A DNA stretch of 64,000 bases, taken from contig CBDIBE010000011.1 in NCBI GenBank assembly GCA_965276815.1, positions 372,001 to 436,000 of the forward strand, in the 5' to 3' direction. The stretch comes from JAVVHH01 sp965276815. Lineage in GTDB: Bacteria > Pseudomonadota > Alphaproteobacteria > Acetobacterales > Acetobacteraceae. Shown here piece by piece: positions 8,284 to 16,263 of the stretch. How positions within the stretch are numbered: position 1 is the first letter of the stretch; the number at the start of each line of letters is the position of its first letter. Under the pieces are notes generated by a model, which worked only from the letters and a program-made list of their open reading frames with translations, was not told the DNA's origin and made no database searches. The position numbers and the translations under genes were made by a program.

Positions 8284-9029
8284 CAGGCTTGTTTCGGCAA
8301 TTGCTCGCGCAGCACCTTGCCGCTCACCTCGTCGACGGCGCCGCGCGGCAGCTTGCCGAGCTGGAACGGCCCGTAGGCGACTCGGATCAGCCGGTTCACC
8401 TGCAGCCCCAAATACGCCATGACCCGGCGCACCTCGCGGTTGCGCCCCTCGGTCAGCGCCACCGACAGCCAATTATTGTCGCCCGTGCGCGCCTCCAGCA
8501 CCGCCTCGATCGGCCCGTAGCGCACGCCCTCCACCGTCGGTCCGCGCGCCAGGGCGGCCAGCGCCCGCTCATCGACCACGCCCCAAGCCCGCACCCGGTA
8601 GCGCCGGATCCAGCCCTGGCTCGGCAGTTCCAACCGCCGCGCCAGCGCGCCGTCATTGGTCAATAGCAGCAGCCCCTCGCTGTTCAGATCGAGCCGGCCG
8701 ACGCTGATCACCCGCGGCAATTCTTTCGGCAGCGCCTGGAACACGGTCGGCCGCCCCTCGGGATCGCGGTGCGTGGTCACCAGCCCCTCGGGCTTGTGAT
8801 AGCGCCACAGCCGCGTGCGGCCTGGCGCGTCGATCACCTTGCCGCGCACCTGGACGATGTCGCCCGGGATGACAAAGGTGGCGGGGTGCTCGACAAGCGC
8901 GCCGTTCAGCCGCACCGCGCCTTCGGTCAGCATCCGCTCGGCGTCGCGCCGGCTGGCGATGCCGGCGCGGGCCAAGTATTTGGCGATCCGTTCGCCGCGT
9001 TCGGGGCTCTCGGCATCCGCCGCAATCAT
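8283..9029 (-). CDS. rluB: rRNA pseudouridine synthase, RluB/RsuA family
   Basis: A 248-residue enzyme that isomerises a uridine in rRNA, most likely 23S U2605 (RluB). An S4 RNA-binding domain comes first (ERIAKYLARAGIASRRDAE, about residues 11-70). The catalytic domain follows with VGRLDLNSEGLLLLTNDG, where the Asp is the nucleophile, and LTEGRNREVRRVM. The ATG at 9029 overlaps the stop of the upstream amidotransferase-like gene by 4 nt, and its own stop overlaps rsmD by one base. Longer in-frame extensions upstream are shadow translation. RluB, RluE and RsuA are hard to separate, but the S4 domain favours RluB. Confidence 0.9.
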   Translation of the reverse strand: MIAADAESPERGERIAKYLARAGIASRRDAERMLTEGAVRLNGALVEHPATFVIPGDIVQVRGKVIDAPGRTRLWRYHKPEGLVTTHRDPEGRPTVFQALPKELPRVISVGRLDLNSEGLLLLTNDGALARRLELPSQGWIRRYRVRAWGVVDERALAALARGPTVEGVRYGPIEAVLEARTGDNNWLSVALTEGRNREVRRVMAYLGLQVNRLIRVAYGPFQLGKLPRGAVDEVSGKVLREQLPKQA

Positions 9030-9748
9030 CCGCCCGCGGCCGCGACCAGCGCCTGGAAGATCTTGCGGTCGGCCGGGTCGATCAGGAACTCCGGATGCCA
9101 TTGCACGCCGAGGCAGAAACCGTAGCGCAGGTCCTCGATTCCCTCGATCACCCCATCCGGCGCGGTGGCGTTGACGCGGGCGAACCGGCCAGGGCTGCGC
9201 ACCGCCTGGTGGTGCGAGGAGTTCACCTGCATCGTCTCCGACCCGGTGATGCGGGCCAGCAAGGTGCCGGGCAAGATGCGGACCGCGTGACCCGGTTGGT
9301 CGCGCGGGTTGCCCTGCTCGTGCTGGAGCGCCTCCTGAATGGCGTCCGGAATATGCTGCAGCAGCGAACCGCCCAGCGCCACTGCGAGAAGCTGCTCGCC
9401 GCCGCAAATGCCCAGCACCGGCTTGTCGCGCGCCAGCGCGCCGCGCACGAGGGCGATCTCGGCCGCGGTGCGCTCTTCTTTCAGCGTGACGGTCTTGTGT
9501 CGCGTCGTCTCGCCATAGAGGCCGGGGTCGATGTCGAAGGCGCCGCCGGTGACCACGAGGGCGTCGATCGTGTCGAGATAGTCCGAGGCGAGCGCCGGGT
9601 CGTGCGGGATGGCGACCGGCAGGCCGCCCGCCTCGGCGAGCGCGGTCGCGTAGTTGGCGCGCAGGGCGTACCAGGGGTATTTCGAGTAGGCGCCGGGCGG
9701 CTCGGCGTCCAGCGTGACGCCGATGACGGGTCGGATGCGTGCGCTCAT
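9026..9748 (-). CDS. Class-I glutamine amidotransferase-like hydrolase (peptidase C26, PuuD-like)
   Basis: A 240-residue gamma-glutamyl-gamma-aminobutyrate hydrolase family protein. The nucleophile elbow is LGICGGEQLL (Cys), and the His-Glu pair is in GVQWHPEF. VVTGGAFDIDPGLYG and the SSHHQAV segment are also typical. The family hydrolyses gamma-glutamyl compounds, such as gamma-Glu-GABA in putrescine breakdown. The elbow reads GICGG where most members have GICRG. It is first in the run leading to rluB and rsmD, overlapping rluB by 4 nt, although a functional link is not apparent. The true substrate is uncertain. Confidence 0.85.
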   Translation of the reverse strand: MSARIRPVIGVTLDAEPPGAYSKYPWYALRANYATALAEAGGLPVAIPHDPALASDYLDTIDALVVTGGAFDIDPGLYGETTRHKTVTLKEERTAAEIALVRGALARDKPVLGICGGEQLLAVALGGSLLQHIPDAIQEALQHEQGNPRDQPGHAVRILPGTLLARITGSETMQVNSSHHQAVRSPGRFARVNATAPDGVIEGIEDLRYGFCLGVQWHPEFLIDPADRKIFQALVAAAGG

Positions 9749-9795
9749 TTTTGGCTCAGTAGCCCCGCGGCGGGTTCAGGGGCAAGATCGGCGGC

Positions 9796-10227
9796 ATGGA
9801 AGCGGCGTTGCAGGCAGCGCGGGAAGCCGGCGCGCGCGGGGAAGTGCCGGTGGGCGCCGCCGTGCTCGGGCCGGACGGGGCGGCGCTGGCGGTGGCCGGC
9901 AACCGGGTCGAGGCGGACCGCGATGCGTCGGCGCATGCCGAGTTGCTGGCGATGCGCGCGGCGGCGCGGGCGCTGGGCCGCCCGCGCCTGCTCGGCTGCA
10001 CCCTGGCCGTAACCTTGGAGCCCTGCCCGATGTGCGCCGCGGCCGCGGTGCATTTCCGGGTGGCGCGGGTGGTGTTCGGCGCCTACGACCCGAAGGGCGG
10101 CGGCGTCGAGCACGGGCCGCGGCTCTTCGCCCAACCCGGCTGCCTGCACCGGCCCGACGTGGTCGGCGGCGTGCGCGAGCAGGAATGCGCGGCGCTGCTG
10201 CAATCGTTCTTCCGCGCGCTCCGTTAG
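9796..10227 (+). CDS. tadA: tRNA-specific adenosine deaminase
   Basis: A 143-residue cytidine-deaminase-fold enzyme that converts A34 to inosine in tRNA-Arg(ACG). The zinc site is complete: HAELLAMR (His and catalytic Glu) and LEPCPMCAAA (two Cys). EVPVGAAVLGPDG near the N-terminus and GAYDPKGGGVEHG later fit TadA. It is divergent from the C26 hydrolase, 47 bp apart. It is slightly shorter than E. coli TadA at the N-terminus. A general guanine/cytosine deaminase is the alternative, but the size and PCPMCAAA favour TadA. Confidence 0.9.
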   Translation: MEAALQAAREAGARGEVPVGAAVLGPDGAALAVAGNRVEADRDASAHAELLAMRAAARALGRPRLLGCTLAVTLEPCPMCAAAAVHFRVARVVFGAYDPKGGGVEHGPRLFAQPGCLHRPDVVGGVREQECAALLQSFFRALR

Positions 10228-10255
10228 GACGGCACGGCGCCTAACGGTGGCGGCG

Positions 10256-10747
10256 TCAGGCGGCCTCCCCTCCGGCCCGTGCCGCTTCGATCTTGCCGCT
10301 ATCGATCTTGCGCATGGTCATCATGGCGTCCATCACCCGCTTCGCAGCGGCGCGATCCGGATCGTCGAACGCGGCGAGCAACCCGCGCGGCACGATCTGC
10401 CAGGAAAACCCCCAGCGGTCCTTGCACCAGCCGCACTGACTTTCGCGGCCGCCACTCTGGACGATCGCATCCCAATAACGGTCAGTCTCGGCCTGGTCGG
10501 CGGTCAACACCTGAAAGCTCACCGCTTCGTTGGGTGAAAAATCGGGACCACCGTTCAATCCAAGGAACGCTTGGCCGAGCACCGTGAACGCGACGGTCAA
10601 TTCGGTGCCCGCTTCGCCGCCGGGGTAATCGGACGCGGCGTTATGGCCGCGCCGGACGCTGCTGTCGGGAAAGGTGGCCGCATAGAATTCCGCCGCCTTT
10701 CGCGCCTCGCCACGCTCGAACCAAAGGCAAGTGACGATCTGGCTCAT
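10256..10747 (-). CDS. PhnB-like VOC family protein
   Basis: A 163-residue glyoxalase/VOC-fold protein of the PhnB / 3-demethylubiquinone-methyltransferase-like family. It begins VTCLWFERGEARKAAEFYA and contains AFLGLNGGPDF, QCGWCKDRWGFSWQIVPRGL and the terminal VMDAMMTMRKIDSGKIEAA. These proteins form beta-alpha-beta-beta-beta repeats that often bind a metal or small ligand. It overlaps the double SRPBCC gene by 4 nt and forms the tail of the ArsR-controlled operon. Its biochemical role is not known. The family call is secure. Confidence 0.85.
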   Translation of the reverse strand: MSQIVTCLWFERGEARKAAEFYAATFPDSSVRRGHNAASDYPGGEAGTELTVAFTVLGQAFLGLNGGPDFSPNEAVSFQVLTADQAETDRYWDAIVQSGGRESQCGWCKDRWGFSWQIVPRGLLAAFDDPDRAAAKRVMDAMMTMRKIDSGKIEAARAGGEAA

Positions 10748-11736
10748 GCACGATCTCCGCGGGGTGGTTCGGGCGGCTCGCTCGTGAGCGACGCGCCAAG
10801 CTGGTCGAGCAGGTAGCCCGTGCCATGCTCGCGTGAACCGGCATCGTCATAGCCGTCGAGAAACGCGCCTTGCTCGGCGACCATGAGCCTCGTCGCTCCG
10901 GCTTCGCGCTTGAGCTGCATGGTGGCCAGGGAGACGGAGATCTTCTTGTCGTCCAGATGCATGACGTAGCTGTAGACCAGCCGCTCGTGCAGAACGACGT
11001 CGTGGTAAAAGGCGTCGAAGGTGGAGACCATGCCGCTCTTCCAGCGGCCCTTGGCCCGCTCGCGTCCGCCTTCGCGGACATCCATGAAGCGTTCGAGCGG
11101 CTCCCACTCGGTGGCCGGTCCGCCAAACCATTTCTGTTTGGCCGCCGGGTCGGTCAACGCCTGCCAGACCCGTTCGACCGGCGCCGCGTAGCGACGCTCG
11201 AGATGGAAACTGCCATGCACGACCGAGCGTGACAGCATGCCGACGGCGCTCGATAGGCGCAGCACCTCCTGCTCGAGCTTGTCGAGCGTGGTGCGCCAGC
11301 CCTCGGAAGCGCCGGCGACCATCGGCGCGGCGATCGACGGGTCGAGCAAGCTGTACGTCTGCACGACGTCCATCCGCGTGCCGCCCGGAACGTCCGTGAA
11401 CGTCACCTCCGTGTAGGCGCGGAACAGCTTGCGGCCTTGCAGGTCGGCGGCATGCATGTCGATCACGAGGCGGCTGTGCGGCGTCACCTCCACGAATGTG
11501 CCGCGGCTCCAATGCGTTTGTCCGGACGGCGACAGCATGCAGACCTCGAACGCGCCGCCGGCGCGCATGTCCACAATTGCCTCTGGAACGCTGTAGGTTT
11601 TCGGGCTGAACCAGTTCTTCACGTGCTCGGCGGTGCTCCACGCCCGGAACACCGTTTCGCGGCGGGCGTGGAACGTGCGGGACACAAGCAGCGGCGGCGC
11701 CGCGCGGTTGTCCCTGTCAGTTTGCTGAGCCGTCAT
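10744..11736 (-). CDS. Tandem SRPBCC (AHSA1/START-like) domain protein
   Basis: A 330-residue protein made of two SRPBCC domains. Domain 1 (about residues 15-160) has VSRTFHARRETVFRAWST and KNWFSPKTYSVPE. Domain 2 (about residues 175-320) has LERRYAAPVERVWQALTD and QKWFGGPATEWEP. Each domain is normally a separate 140-160 aa Aha1-like gene next to an ArsR regulator, so this looks like a natural fusion of two paralogues. The ATG overlaps the 3' end of arsR by 20 nt and its end overlaps the PhnB-like gene by 4 nt. The ligand-binding cavity fold suggests small hydrophobic ligands, with no specific substrate visible. Confidence 0.85.
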   Translation of the reverse strand: MTAQQTDRDNRAAPPLLVSRTFHARRETVFRAWSTAEHVKNWFSPKTYSVPEAIVDMRAGGAFEVCMLSPSGQTHWSRGTFVEVTPHSRLVIDMHAADLQGRKLFRAYTEVTFTDVPGGTRMDVVQTYSLLDPSIAAPMVAGASEGWRTTLDKLEQEVLRLSSAVGMLSRSVVHGSFHLERRYAAPVERVWQALTDPAAKQKWFGGPATEWEPLERFMDVREGGRERAKGRWKSGMVSTFDAFYHDVVLHERLVYSYVMHLDDKKISVSLATMQLKREAGATRLMVAEQGAFLDGYDDAGSREHGTGYLLDQLGASLTSEPPEPPRGDRA

Positions 11737-12073
11737 GGTCTCCTCCAGCTTCCATGGTTGTCAGGTACTCGCCGAGGCGGTCGAGACGACCCTCCCATTC
11801 CCGCCGTCGGGCCTGGATCCATTGTTCCGCCAGGCTGAGCGTCTCGCTCTGGATCGAGCACGTCCGCACGCGGCCGGTCTTTTCCGAGCGCACCAGCCCG
11901 GCCGCCTCCAGCACGCCCAAATGCTGCATGGCGGACGGCAGCGACATCGGGAGCGGCCGCGCCAATTCGCTCACCGGCGCCGGACCGCGGCTGAGCCGCT
12001 CCACGATCGCCCGCCGCGCCGGGTCGGCGAGCGCATGGAACAGGCGGTCAAGGTCGGGCGCTTGGTTAAGCAT
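11717..12073 (-). CDS. ArsR family transcriptional regulator
   Basis: A 118-residue winged-helix repressor. It has LDRLFHALADPARRAIVERLSRG, SELARPLPMSLPSAMQHLGVLEAAGLV (recognition helix) and the wing KTGRVRTCSIQ. No metal-binding Cys cluster is seen, so it belongs to the SRPBCC-linked subgroup rather than the arsenic sensors. The ATG at 12073 was chosen. A TTG five codons upstream is in frame but would lie inside the operator palindrome at 12076-12105. With almost no leader between palindrome and start, the message may be leaderless. It presumably represses itself and the two downstream genes. Confidence 0.88.
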   Translation of the reverse strand: MLNQAPDLDRLFHALADPARRAIVERLSRGPAPVSELARPLPMSLPSAMQHLGVLEAAGLVRSEKTGRVRTCSIQSETLSLAEQWIQARRREWEGRLDRLGEYLTTMEAGGDHDGSAN

Positions 12074-12075
12074 AT

Positions 12076-12105
12076 GCCTAACTATCAAGTCCGAGATAGT
12101 TAGGC
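12076..12105. promoter_or_regulatory. Perfect inverted repeat, likely ArsR operator
   Basis: GCCTAACTATC (12076-12086) and GATAGTTAGGC (12095-12105) form a perfect 11-bp inverted repeat with an 8-bp spacer, ending two bases before the arsR ATG. Symmetry, size and position match a winged-helix dimer operator controlling the arsR - SRPBCC - PhnB operon. No other copy was noticed in the window. Confidence 0.75.
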
Positions 12106-12256
12106 AAGCCCTTTAGCGACGCTTGTGATGGTGGTGGCTGTACGCTAAGCGCCCGCCAGTTGACGCGAAGATAGGCGATTGACGCAAACATCACTCCACC
12201 GGCATGGCGATGCCGAACGCCAGCAGCGCACCTGTCGCGGTCTGATTTCGCGGCTT

Positions 12257-13507
12257 CTAGCGCGCCGCGATGTCGCGCCGGCAGAACCCTTCCGGCCAGC
12301 GGACGTGATCGACCGCCTGATACGCGGTCGCCCGCGCCGTCGCGAGATCGGCGCCGGTGCCGCAGACGGTCAGCGCCCGGCCGCTTGACGCCAGCAACCG
12401 CCCGTCCGCCACGCGCGTCCCGGCCTGGAACACCAGCGCGTCCGGGACCGATGCCGCGGCCTCCAACCCGTCGATCACCGTGCCGAGCCGCGGCGCCGCC
12501 GGGTAGCCCTCGGCCGCCATCACCACGGCCACGCACGCCCCGTCGCGCCAGCGCAAGTCGAAACTGCTGAGCTCGCCGTCACAGGCGGCCACCAGGCCCG
12601 GCAACAAATCGCTGCGCAGCAGCGGCAGCAGCGCCTGGCACTCCGGGTCGCCGAAGCGGACATTGTATTCGATCAGCCGCGGCCCGCTCGCCGTCAGCAT
12701 CAGCCCGGCGAACAGAACCCCGCGGAACGGCGTGTCCCGCCGTGCCATCTCGGCCAGTGCCGGGCGGATGAACGCGTCCATCGCGGCCACCGGGTCGAAG
12801 CCGGGAACGGGCGCCGCCGCGCCCATGCCGCCGGTGTTCGGCCCTACATCGCCGTCCCCCACCCGCTTGTGGTCACGCGCCGCGCCCAGATAGACCACAT
12901 CGGTGCCGTCGCAGAGCGCGAACAAGCTGACCTCCTCACCTTCCAGGCATTCCTCGATCACCACTGCAGCGCCGGCGCTCCCGAAGGCGTGGTCGCGCAT
13001 CATGGACTGGATCGCCGCCTCCGCCTCCTCGACGGTCGCGGCGACGACGACGCCCTTGCCGGCCGCCAGCCCGTCCGCCTTGACCACGATCGGCGCCCCA
13101 CGGCGGCGGACGAACTCGATCGCGTCGTCGGCCGCGGTAAACCGCTCCCACAGCGCCGTCGCGATCCCCGCCGCGTCGCAGATCTCCTTGGCAAAGCTCT
13201 TGCTGCCTTCGAGCGCCGCCGCCGCCCGGCTCGGCCCGCAACAGCGGATCCCCGCCTCGGCCAGCACGTCCGCGAGCCCAGCCACCAGCGGTGCCTCCGG
13301 GCCCGGCACCACCAGGTCGATCGCGTGCTCGCGCGCGAACTGCACCAGCCGCACGATATCCTCGGCCTGGATATGCACGTTCTCCGCCACCGTCGCCGTC
13401 CCGGGATTGCCCGGCGCGGCCCAGAGCTGCGTCGTCAGCGGCGAGGCCGCGATCGCCCAGGCCAGCGCATGCTCCCGTCCGCCCGAACCGACCACCAGCA
13501 CCCGCAT
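12257..13507 (-). CDS. purD: Phosphoribosylamine--glycine ligase
   Basis: A 416-residue ATP-grasp enzyme making glycinamide ribonucleotide in purine synthesis. It starts at the canonical MRVLVVGSGGREHALAWAI. It shows AAPGNPGTA, VVPGPEAPLVAGLAD, the ATP-grasp segment VVKADGLAAGKGVVVA, DHKRVGDGDVGPNTGGMGA, and EYNVRFGDPECQ (metal-binding). Length and all motifs are normal. It is divergent from xseA, 46 bp apart, a common arrangement in Alphaproteobacteria. The 183 bp downstream to arsR hold no recognisable gene. Confidence 0.97.
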   Translation of the reverse strand: MRVLVVGSGGREHALAWAIAASPLTTQLWAAPGNPGTATVAENVHIQAEDIVRLVQFAREHAIDLVVPGPEAPLVAGLADVLAEAGIRCCGPSRAAAALEGSKSFAKEICDAAGIATALWERFTAADDAIEFVRRRGAPIVVKADGLAAGKGVVVAATVEEAEAAIQSMMRDHAFGSAGAAVVIEECLEGEEVSLFALCDGTDVVYLGAARDHKRVGDGDVGPNTGGMGAAAPVPGFDPVAAMDAFIRPALAEMARRDTPFRGVLFAGLMLTASGPRLIEYNVRFGDPECQALLPLLRSDLLPGLVAACDGELSSFDLRWRDGACVAVVMAAEGYPAAPRLGTVIDGLEAAASVPDALVFQAGTRVADGRLLASSGRALTVCGTGADLATARATAYQAVDHVRWPEGFCRRDIAAR

Positions 13508-13553
13508 CGCGTCCTCGCTTCAACCGAGCGCCGCTCTAGCATAGGTTGCGCCG

Positions 13554-15065
13554 ATGTCCGAAGCCGCGAGTCTCGTCAGCAACGTCCCGGAATACAGCGT
13601 CAGCGAGATCTCCGGCGCGGTGAAGCGCACGATCGAGGGGGCGTTCGGCCGCGTCCGCGTCCGCGGCGAGATCACCGAGTTCAAGCGCTACGCCTCTGGC
13701 CACCTGTATTTCTCGCTCAAGGATGAGAGTGCCAAGATTGCCGGCGTGGTGTGGCGCAGCGGCGTCGCCCGGCTCGGCCTCGTCCCCGAGAACGGCATCG
13801 AGGTGATCGCCACGGGGCGGCTCACCACCTACGCGGACCGCAGCTCGTACCAGCTCACTGTCGAGCGGATGGAATATGCCGGCCAGGGCGCGCTGCTGGC
13901 GCGGATCGAGATGCTGCGCAAGCGCCTGGCCGAAGAGGGATTGTTCGGCGAGGACCGCAAACGCCATATCCCGCTGCTGCCAGGCGTCGTCGGCGTCGTC
14001 ACCTCGGCCTCCGGCGCGGTGCTGCACGATATCAAGACCACGATCGCCCGCCGCTTCCCCCGCCCGGTCTTGGTCTGGCCGGTGCCGGTGCAGGGCGAAG
14101 GCGCGGCGGAGCGGATCGCTGCCGCCATCGCCGGGTTCGACGCCATCCGGCCCGGCGGCCCGGTCGCGCGGCCGGACGTGCTGATCGTGGCGCGCGGCGG
14201 CGGCAGCCTCGAGGACCTGATGGCCTTCAACGACGAGCGCGTGGTGCGCGCCGCCGGGCTGTGCCGGATCCCGCTGATCTCGGCGGTGGGGCACGAGACC
14301 GACCACACGCTGATCGACCTGGTCTCCGATCGCCGCGCGCCGACGCCCACGGCCGCGGCCGTGCTCGCCGTGCCCTTGCGCGCAGAATTGGTCACCGTCC
14401 TGGCGCATGAGACGTCGCGGATGGCGAGCGGGCTCACCCGCATGGTCAAGGACTGGCGCAACGCGCTGAACCGGGCCGAGCGAGGCTTGCCGGACCTGCC
14501 GAACCTGCTCGGATCGGCGCGGCAGCGGCTCGACGACCGGGCGGAGCGGCTCGTGCTGTCGCTGCCGAACCTGCTGGCGGCGCGCAAATCGGCGCTGGCG
14601 CAGGCCGAGCGCGCCATCCCGGACGCGCCCGCGCTGCTCCGCGCAGCACGCATGACGCTGGCGGATCGCAGAGTGCGTTTGGGCCTCGCGCTGCCCAGCC
14701 TGGTCCGCATGCGGCGCGGATCGCTCACCGCGGTGCACCTCGACGCCGCGCTGCGCCACGCCGTCGCCCTGCATCGCCGCGGCGCCGGCGCCACGCTGGC
14801 CCGGCTGTCGCCGTCCGCCCTCGCCTCACTGGCACGCGAGGCGCGGACCCGGCTGCAAGCGGCCGGCGCGCGGCTTGACTCGGCGTCTTACGAGAAGGTG
14901 CTGGAGCGCGGCTTCGCCCTGATCGCCGACGGCTCCGGCCACCCGATCACCCGCGCCGCCGAGATCCGGCCCGGCGCCGCGCTACAGCTCCGCTTCGCCG
15001 ACGGCATAGTGCGCGCAAATGCCGAAGCGAAGGGAAATCCGGCGCAAGCCTCGCTGCCCTTCTAG
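13554..15065 (+). CDS. xseA: Exodeoxyribonuclease VII large subunit
   Basis: A 503-residue large subunit of the single-strand-specific exonuclease VII. The N-terminal OB-fold reads EYSVSEISGAVKRTIEG, VRGEITEFKR, SGHLYFSLKDE. The catalytic domain follows with GVVTSASGAVLHDI, RGGGSLEDLMAFN and SAVGHETDHTLID. The C-terminal helical region is long and rich in Ala/Arg/Leu, with repeats around AERGLPDLPNLLGSAR and QAERAIPDAPALLRAAR that fit its coiled coil. It ends with LERGFALIAD. The small subunit XseB is not in the window. Confidence 0.96.
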   Translation: MSEAASLVSNVPEYSVSEISGAVKRTIEGAFGRVRVRGEITEFKRYASGHLYFSLKDESAKIAGVVWRSGVARLGLVPENGIEVIATGRLTTYADRSSYQLTVERMEYAGQGALLARIEMLRKRLAEEGLFGEDRKRHIPLLPGVVGVVTSASGAVLHDIKTTIARRFPRPVLVWPVPVQGEGAAERIAAAIAGFDAIRPGGPVARPDVLIVARGGGSLEDLMAFNDERVVRAAGLCRIPLISAVGHETDHTLIDLVSDRRAPTPTAAAVLAVPLRAELVTVLAHETSRMASGLTRMVKDWRNALNRAERGLPDLPNLLGSARQRLDDRAERLVLSLPNLLAARKSALAQAERAIPDAPALLRAARMTLADRRVRLGLALPSLVRMRRGSLTAVHLDAALRHAVALHRRGAGATLARLSPSALASLAREARTRLQAAGARLDSASYEKVLERGFALIADGSGHPITRAAEIRPGAALQLRFADGIVRANAEAKGNPAQASLPF

Positions 15066-15194
15066 GGCGGGATGGGGACGCCCTCCGTCAGATTGCGACC
15101 GCTTCCCGCTCCGAAACTTCGGCGCAGACCGAAGCAACTTGTCAACGCAGTGCGCCACACTCAAGGTCATCAATGACCAGAGAGAGGGCGTGCC

Positions 15195-15379
15195 ATGATC
15201 ACCTGCTGCATCCGCTACGAGATCTGGCGGCCTACGAGGCCTATCGGGCACGGCTGCGCGCCGACGAGGGCGGCCAGCGCGACTACGCCTTCGCCAAGCA
15301 GGAACGTTTCATCCACCGCAAGGACCGAATTTTCCTGCGCCTGGCTTCGGCCCCGCACGCCCCCCTGGTGCGGCCATGA
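15195..15379 (+). pseudogene. NIPSNAP family protein, internally deleted and frameshifted
   Basis: The sequence opens at ATG 15195 with MITCCIRYEI, the usual start of short bacterial NIPSNAP proteins, then switches frame at GATCTGG (about 15222). The C-terminal half continues in another frame as DLAAYEAYRARLRAD and AFAKQERFIHRKDRIFLRL, up to 15379. Roughly half of the expected 100-residue protein, mainly the middle strands, is missing. A purine-rich stretch (GAGAGAGGG) precedes the ATG. It lies just upstream of the PEP-mutase-like gene and was probably once co-expressed with it. Neither frame alone gives a plausible product. Confidence 0.75.
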
Positions 15380-15422
15380 AAACGGTGCTTAGCATTCGAA
15401 CCATCGATCGAAAGGCCCGGCA

Positions 15423-16232
15423 ATGACCGACGCCACGCCATACGAACGCTTCCGCGACCTGCATGCGCGGCAAGGCGCTTTCGTCATGCCGAACGCCTGG
15501 GATGGCGCCTCGGCCCTGCTGTTCCGGCGCGCCGGGTTCGAGGCTCTCGGCTCGACCTCCTACGCCATCGCCGCGGCACTCGGCCTGCCCGACGGCGCAC
15601 ATGCCATCAGCCGCCGCGACGCCATCGACAATGCCGCCCTGCTCGCCCGCCTCTCGGGCCTGCCGGTCAATGGCGACCTGGAGGACGGGTTCGGTCCGGC
15701 GCCGGAGGATTGCGTCGCCACTGTCGAGGCTGCGATCGCGGGCGGCCTTGCCGGGCTCGGCATCGAGGATACCACCGCCGACCCGAACAATCCGATCCAT
15801 GCGTTCGATGCCGCCGTGGCTCGCGTTCATGCGGCGGCCGGAGCGGCCAAGGGGCGCATCCTGTTGACCGGGCGCACCGACAACTTCCTGTTCGGCCGCC
15901 GCGACCTGGACGACACGATCCGCCGCCTCACCGCCTTCGCCGAGGCGGGCGCCGACGTGCTCTACGCGCCGGCGTTGCCCGACATGGAGGCGATCCGCGC
16001 CGTGGTGCGCGCCGTGGCGCCCAAGCCGGTCAACGTGCTGATCGGGCCAGGCGTCTCGGTCGCGACGCTCGCCGAGGCCGGCGTGCGACGGATCAGCCTG
16101 GGCGGCGCGCTGTATCGCCGGGCTCTCGGGGCGCTCGCCGCGTCGGCGGAGGGGTTGCGCGCCGGCGACATTCCGGGCGCGCTGGCCGGGGGCATGCCGG
16201 GGCCCGAGCTCGCCGCATTGCTGGGAGCCTAA
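15423..16232 (+). CDS. Isocitrate lyase/phosphoenolpyruvate mutase family protein
   Basis: A 269-residue TIM-barrel enzyme of the ICL/PEPM superfamily. FVMPNAWDGASALLFRRAGF starts the barrel. NGDLEDGFG carries the magnesium-binding acidic residues, and GLGIEDTTADPNNP and LLTGRTDNFLFGR follow. Members cleave or form C-C or P-C bonds next to a carboxylate (for example dimethylmalate lyase or oxaloacetate decarboxylase-like). The exact substrate is not readable. It lies 43 bp downstream of the NIPSNAP remnant and 31 bp before the amidase, so it is probably in the same transcript as the latter. Confidence 0.85.
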   Translation: MTDATPYERFRDLHARQGAFVMPNAWDGASALLFRRAGFEALGSTSYAIAAALGLPDGAHAISRRDAIDNAALLARLSGLPVNGDLEDGFGPAPEDCVATVEAAIAGGLAGLGIEDTTADPNNPIHAFDAAVARVHAAAGAAKGRILLTGRTDNFLFGRRDLDDTIRRLTAFAEAGADVLYAPALPDMEAIRAVVRAVAPKPVNVLIGPGVSVATLAEAGVRRISLGGALYRRALGALAASAEGLRAGDIPGALAGGMPGPELAALLGA

Positions 16233-16263
16233 GATAGTACCCGACCTCAGCCGCCGTCACCTG

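Noticed and set aside
12078..12536. Minus-strand frame of 152 codons overlapping purD's end
   Set aside because: Most of it is purD in another frame, and the remainder has no domain or start signal.
15100..15140. CTTCGG/CCGAAG hairpin after xseA as a terminator
   Set aside because: Only a 6-bp stem with no T-run, so too weak to call.
15173..15379. Intact 68-codon gene
   Set aside because: Its first 16 residues are not NIPSNAP-like. The true N-terminus is in another frame, so the locus is better explained as a deleted pseudogene.
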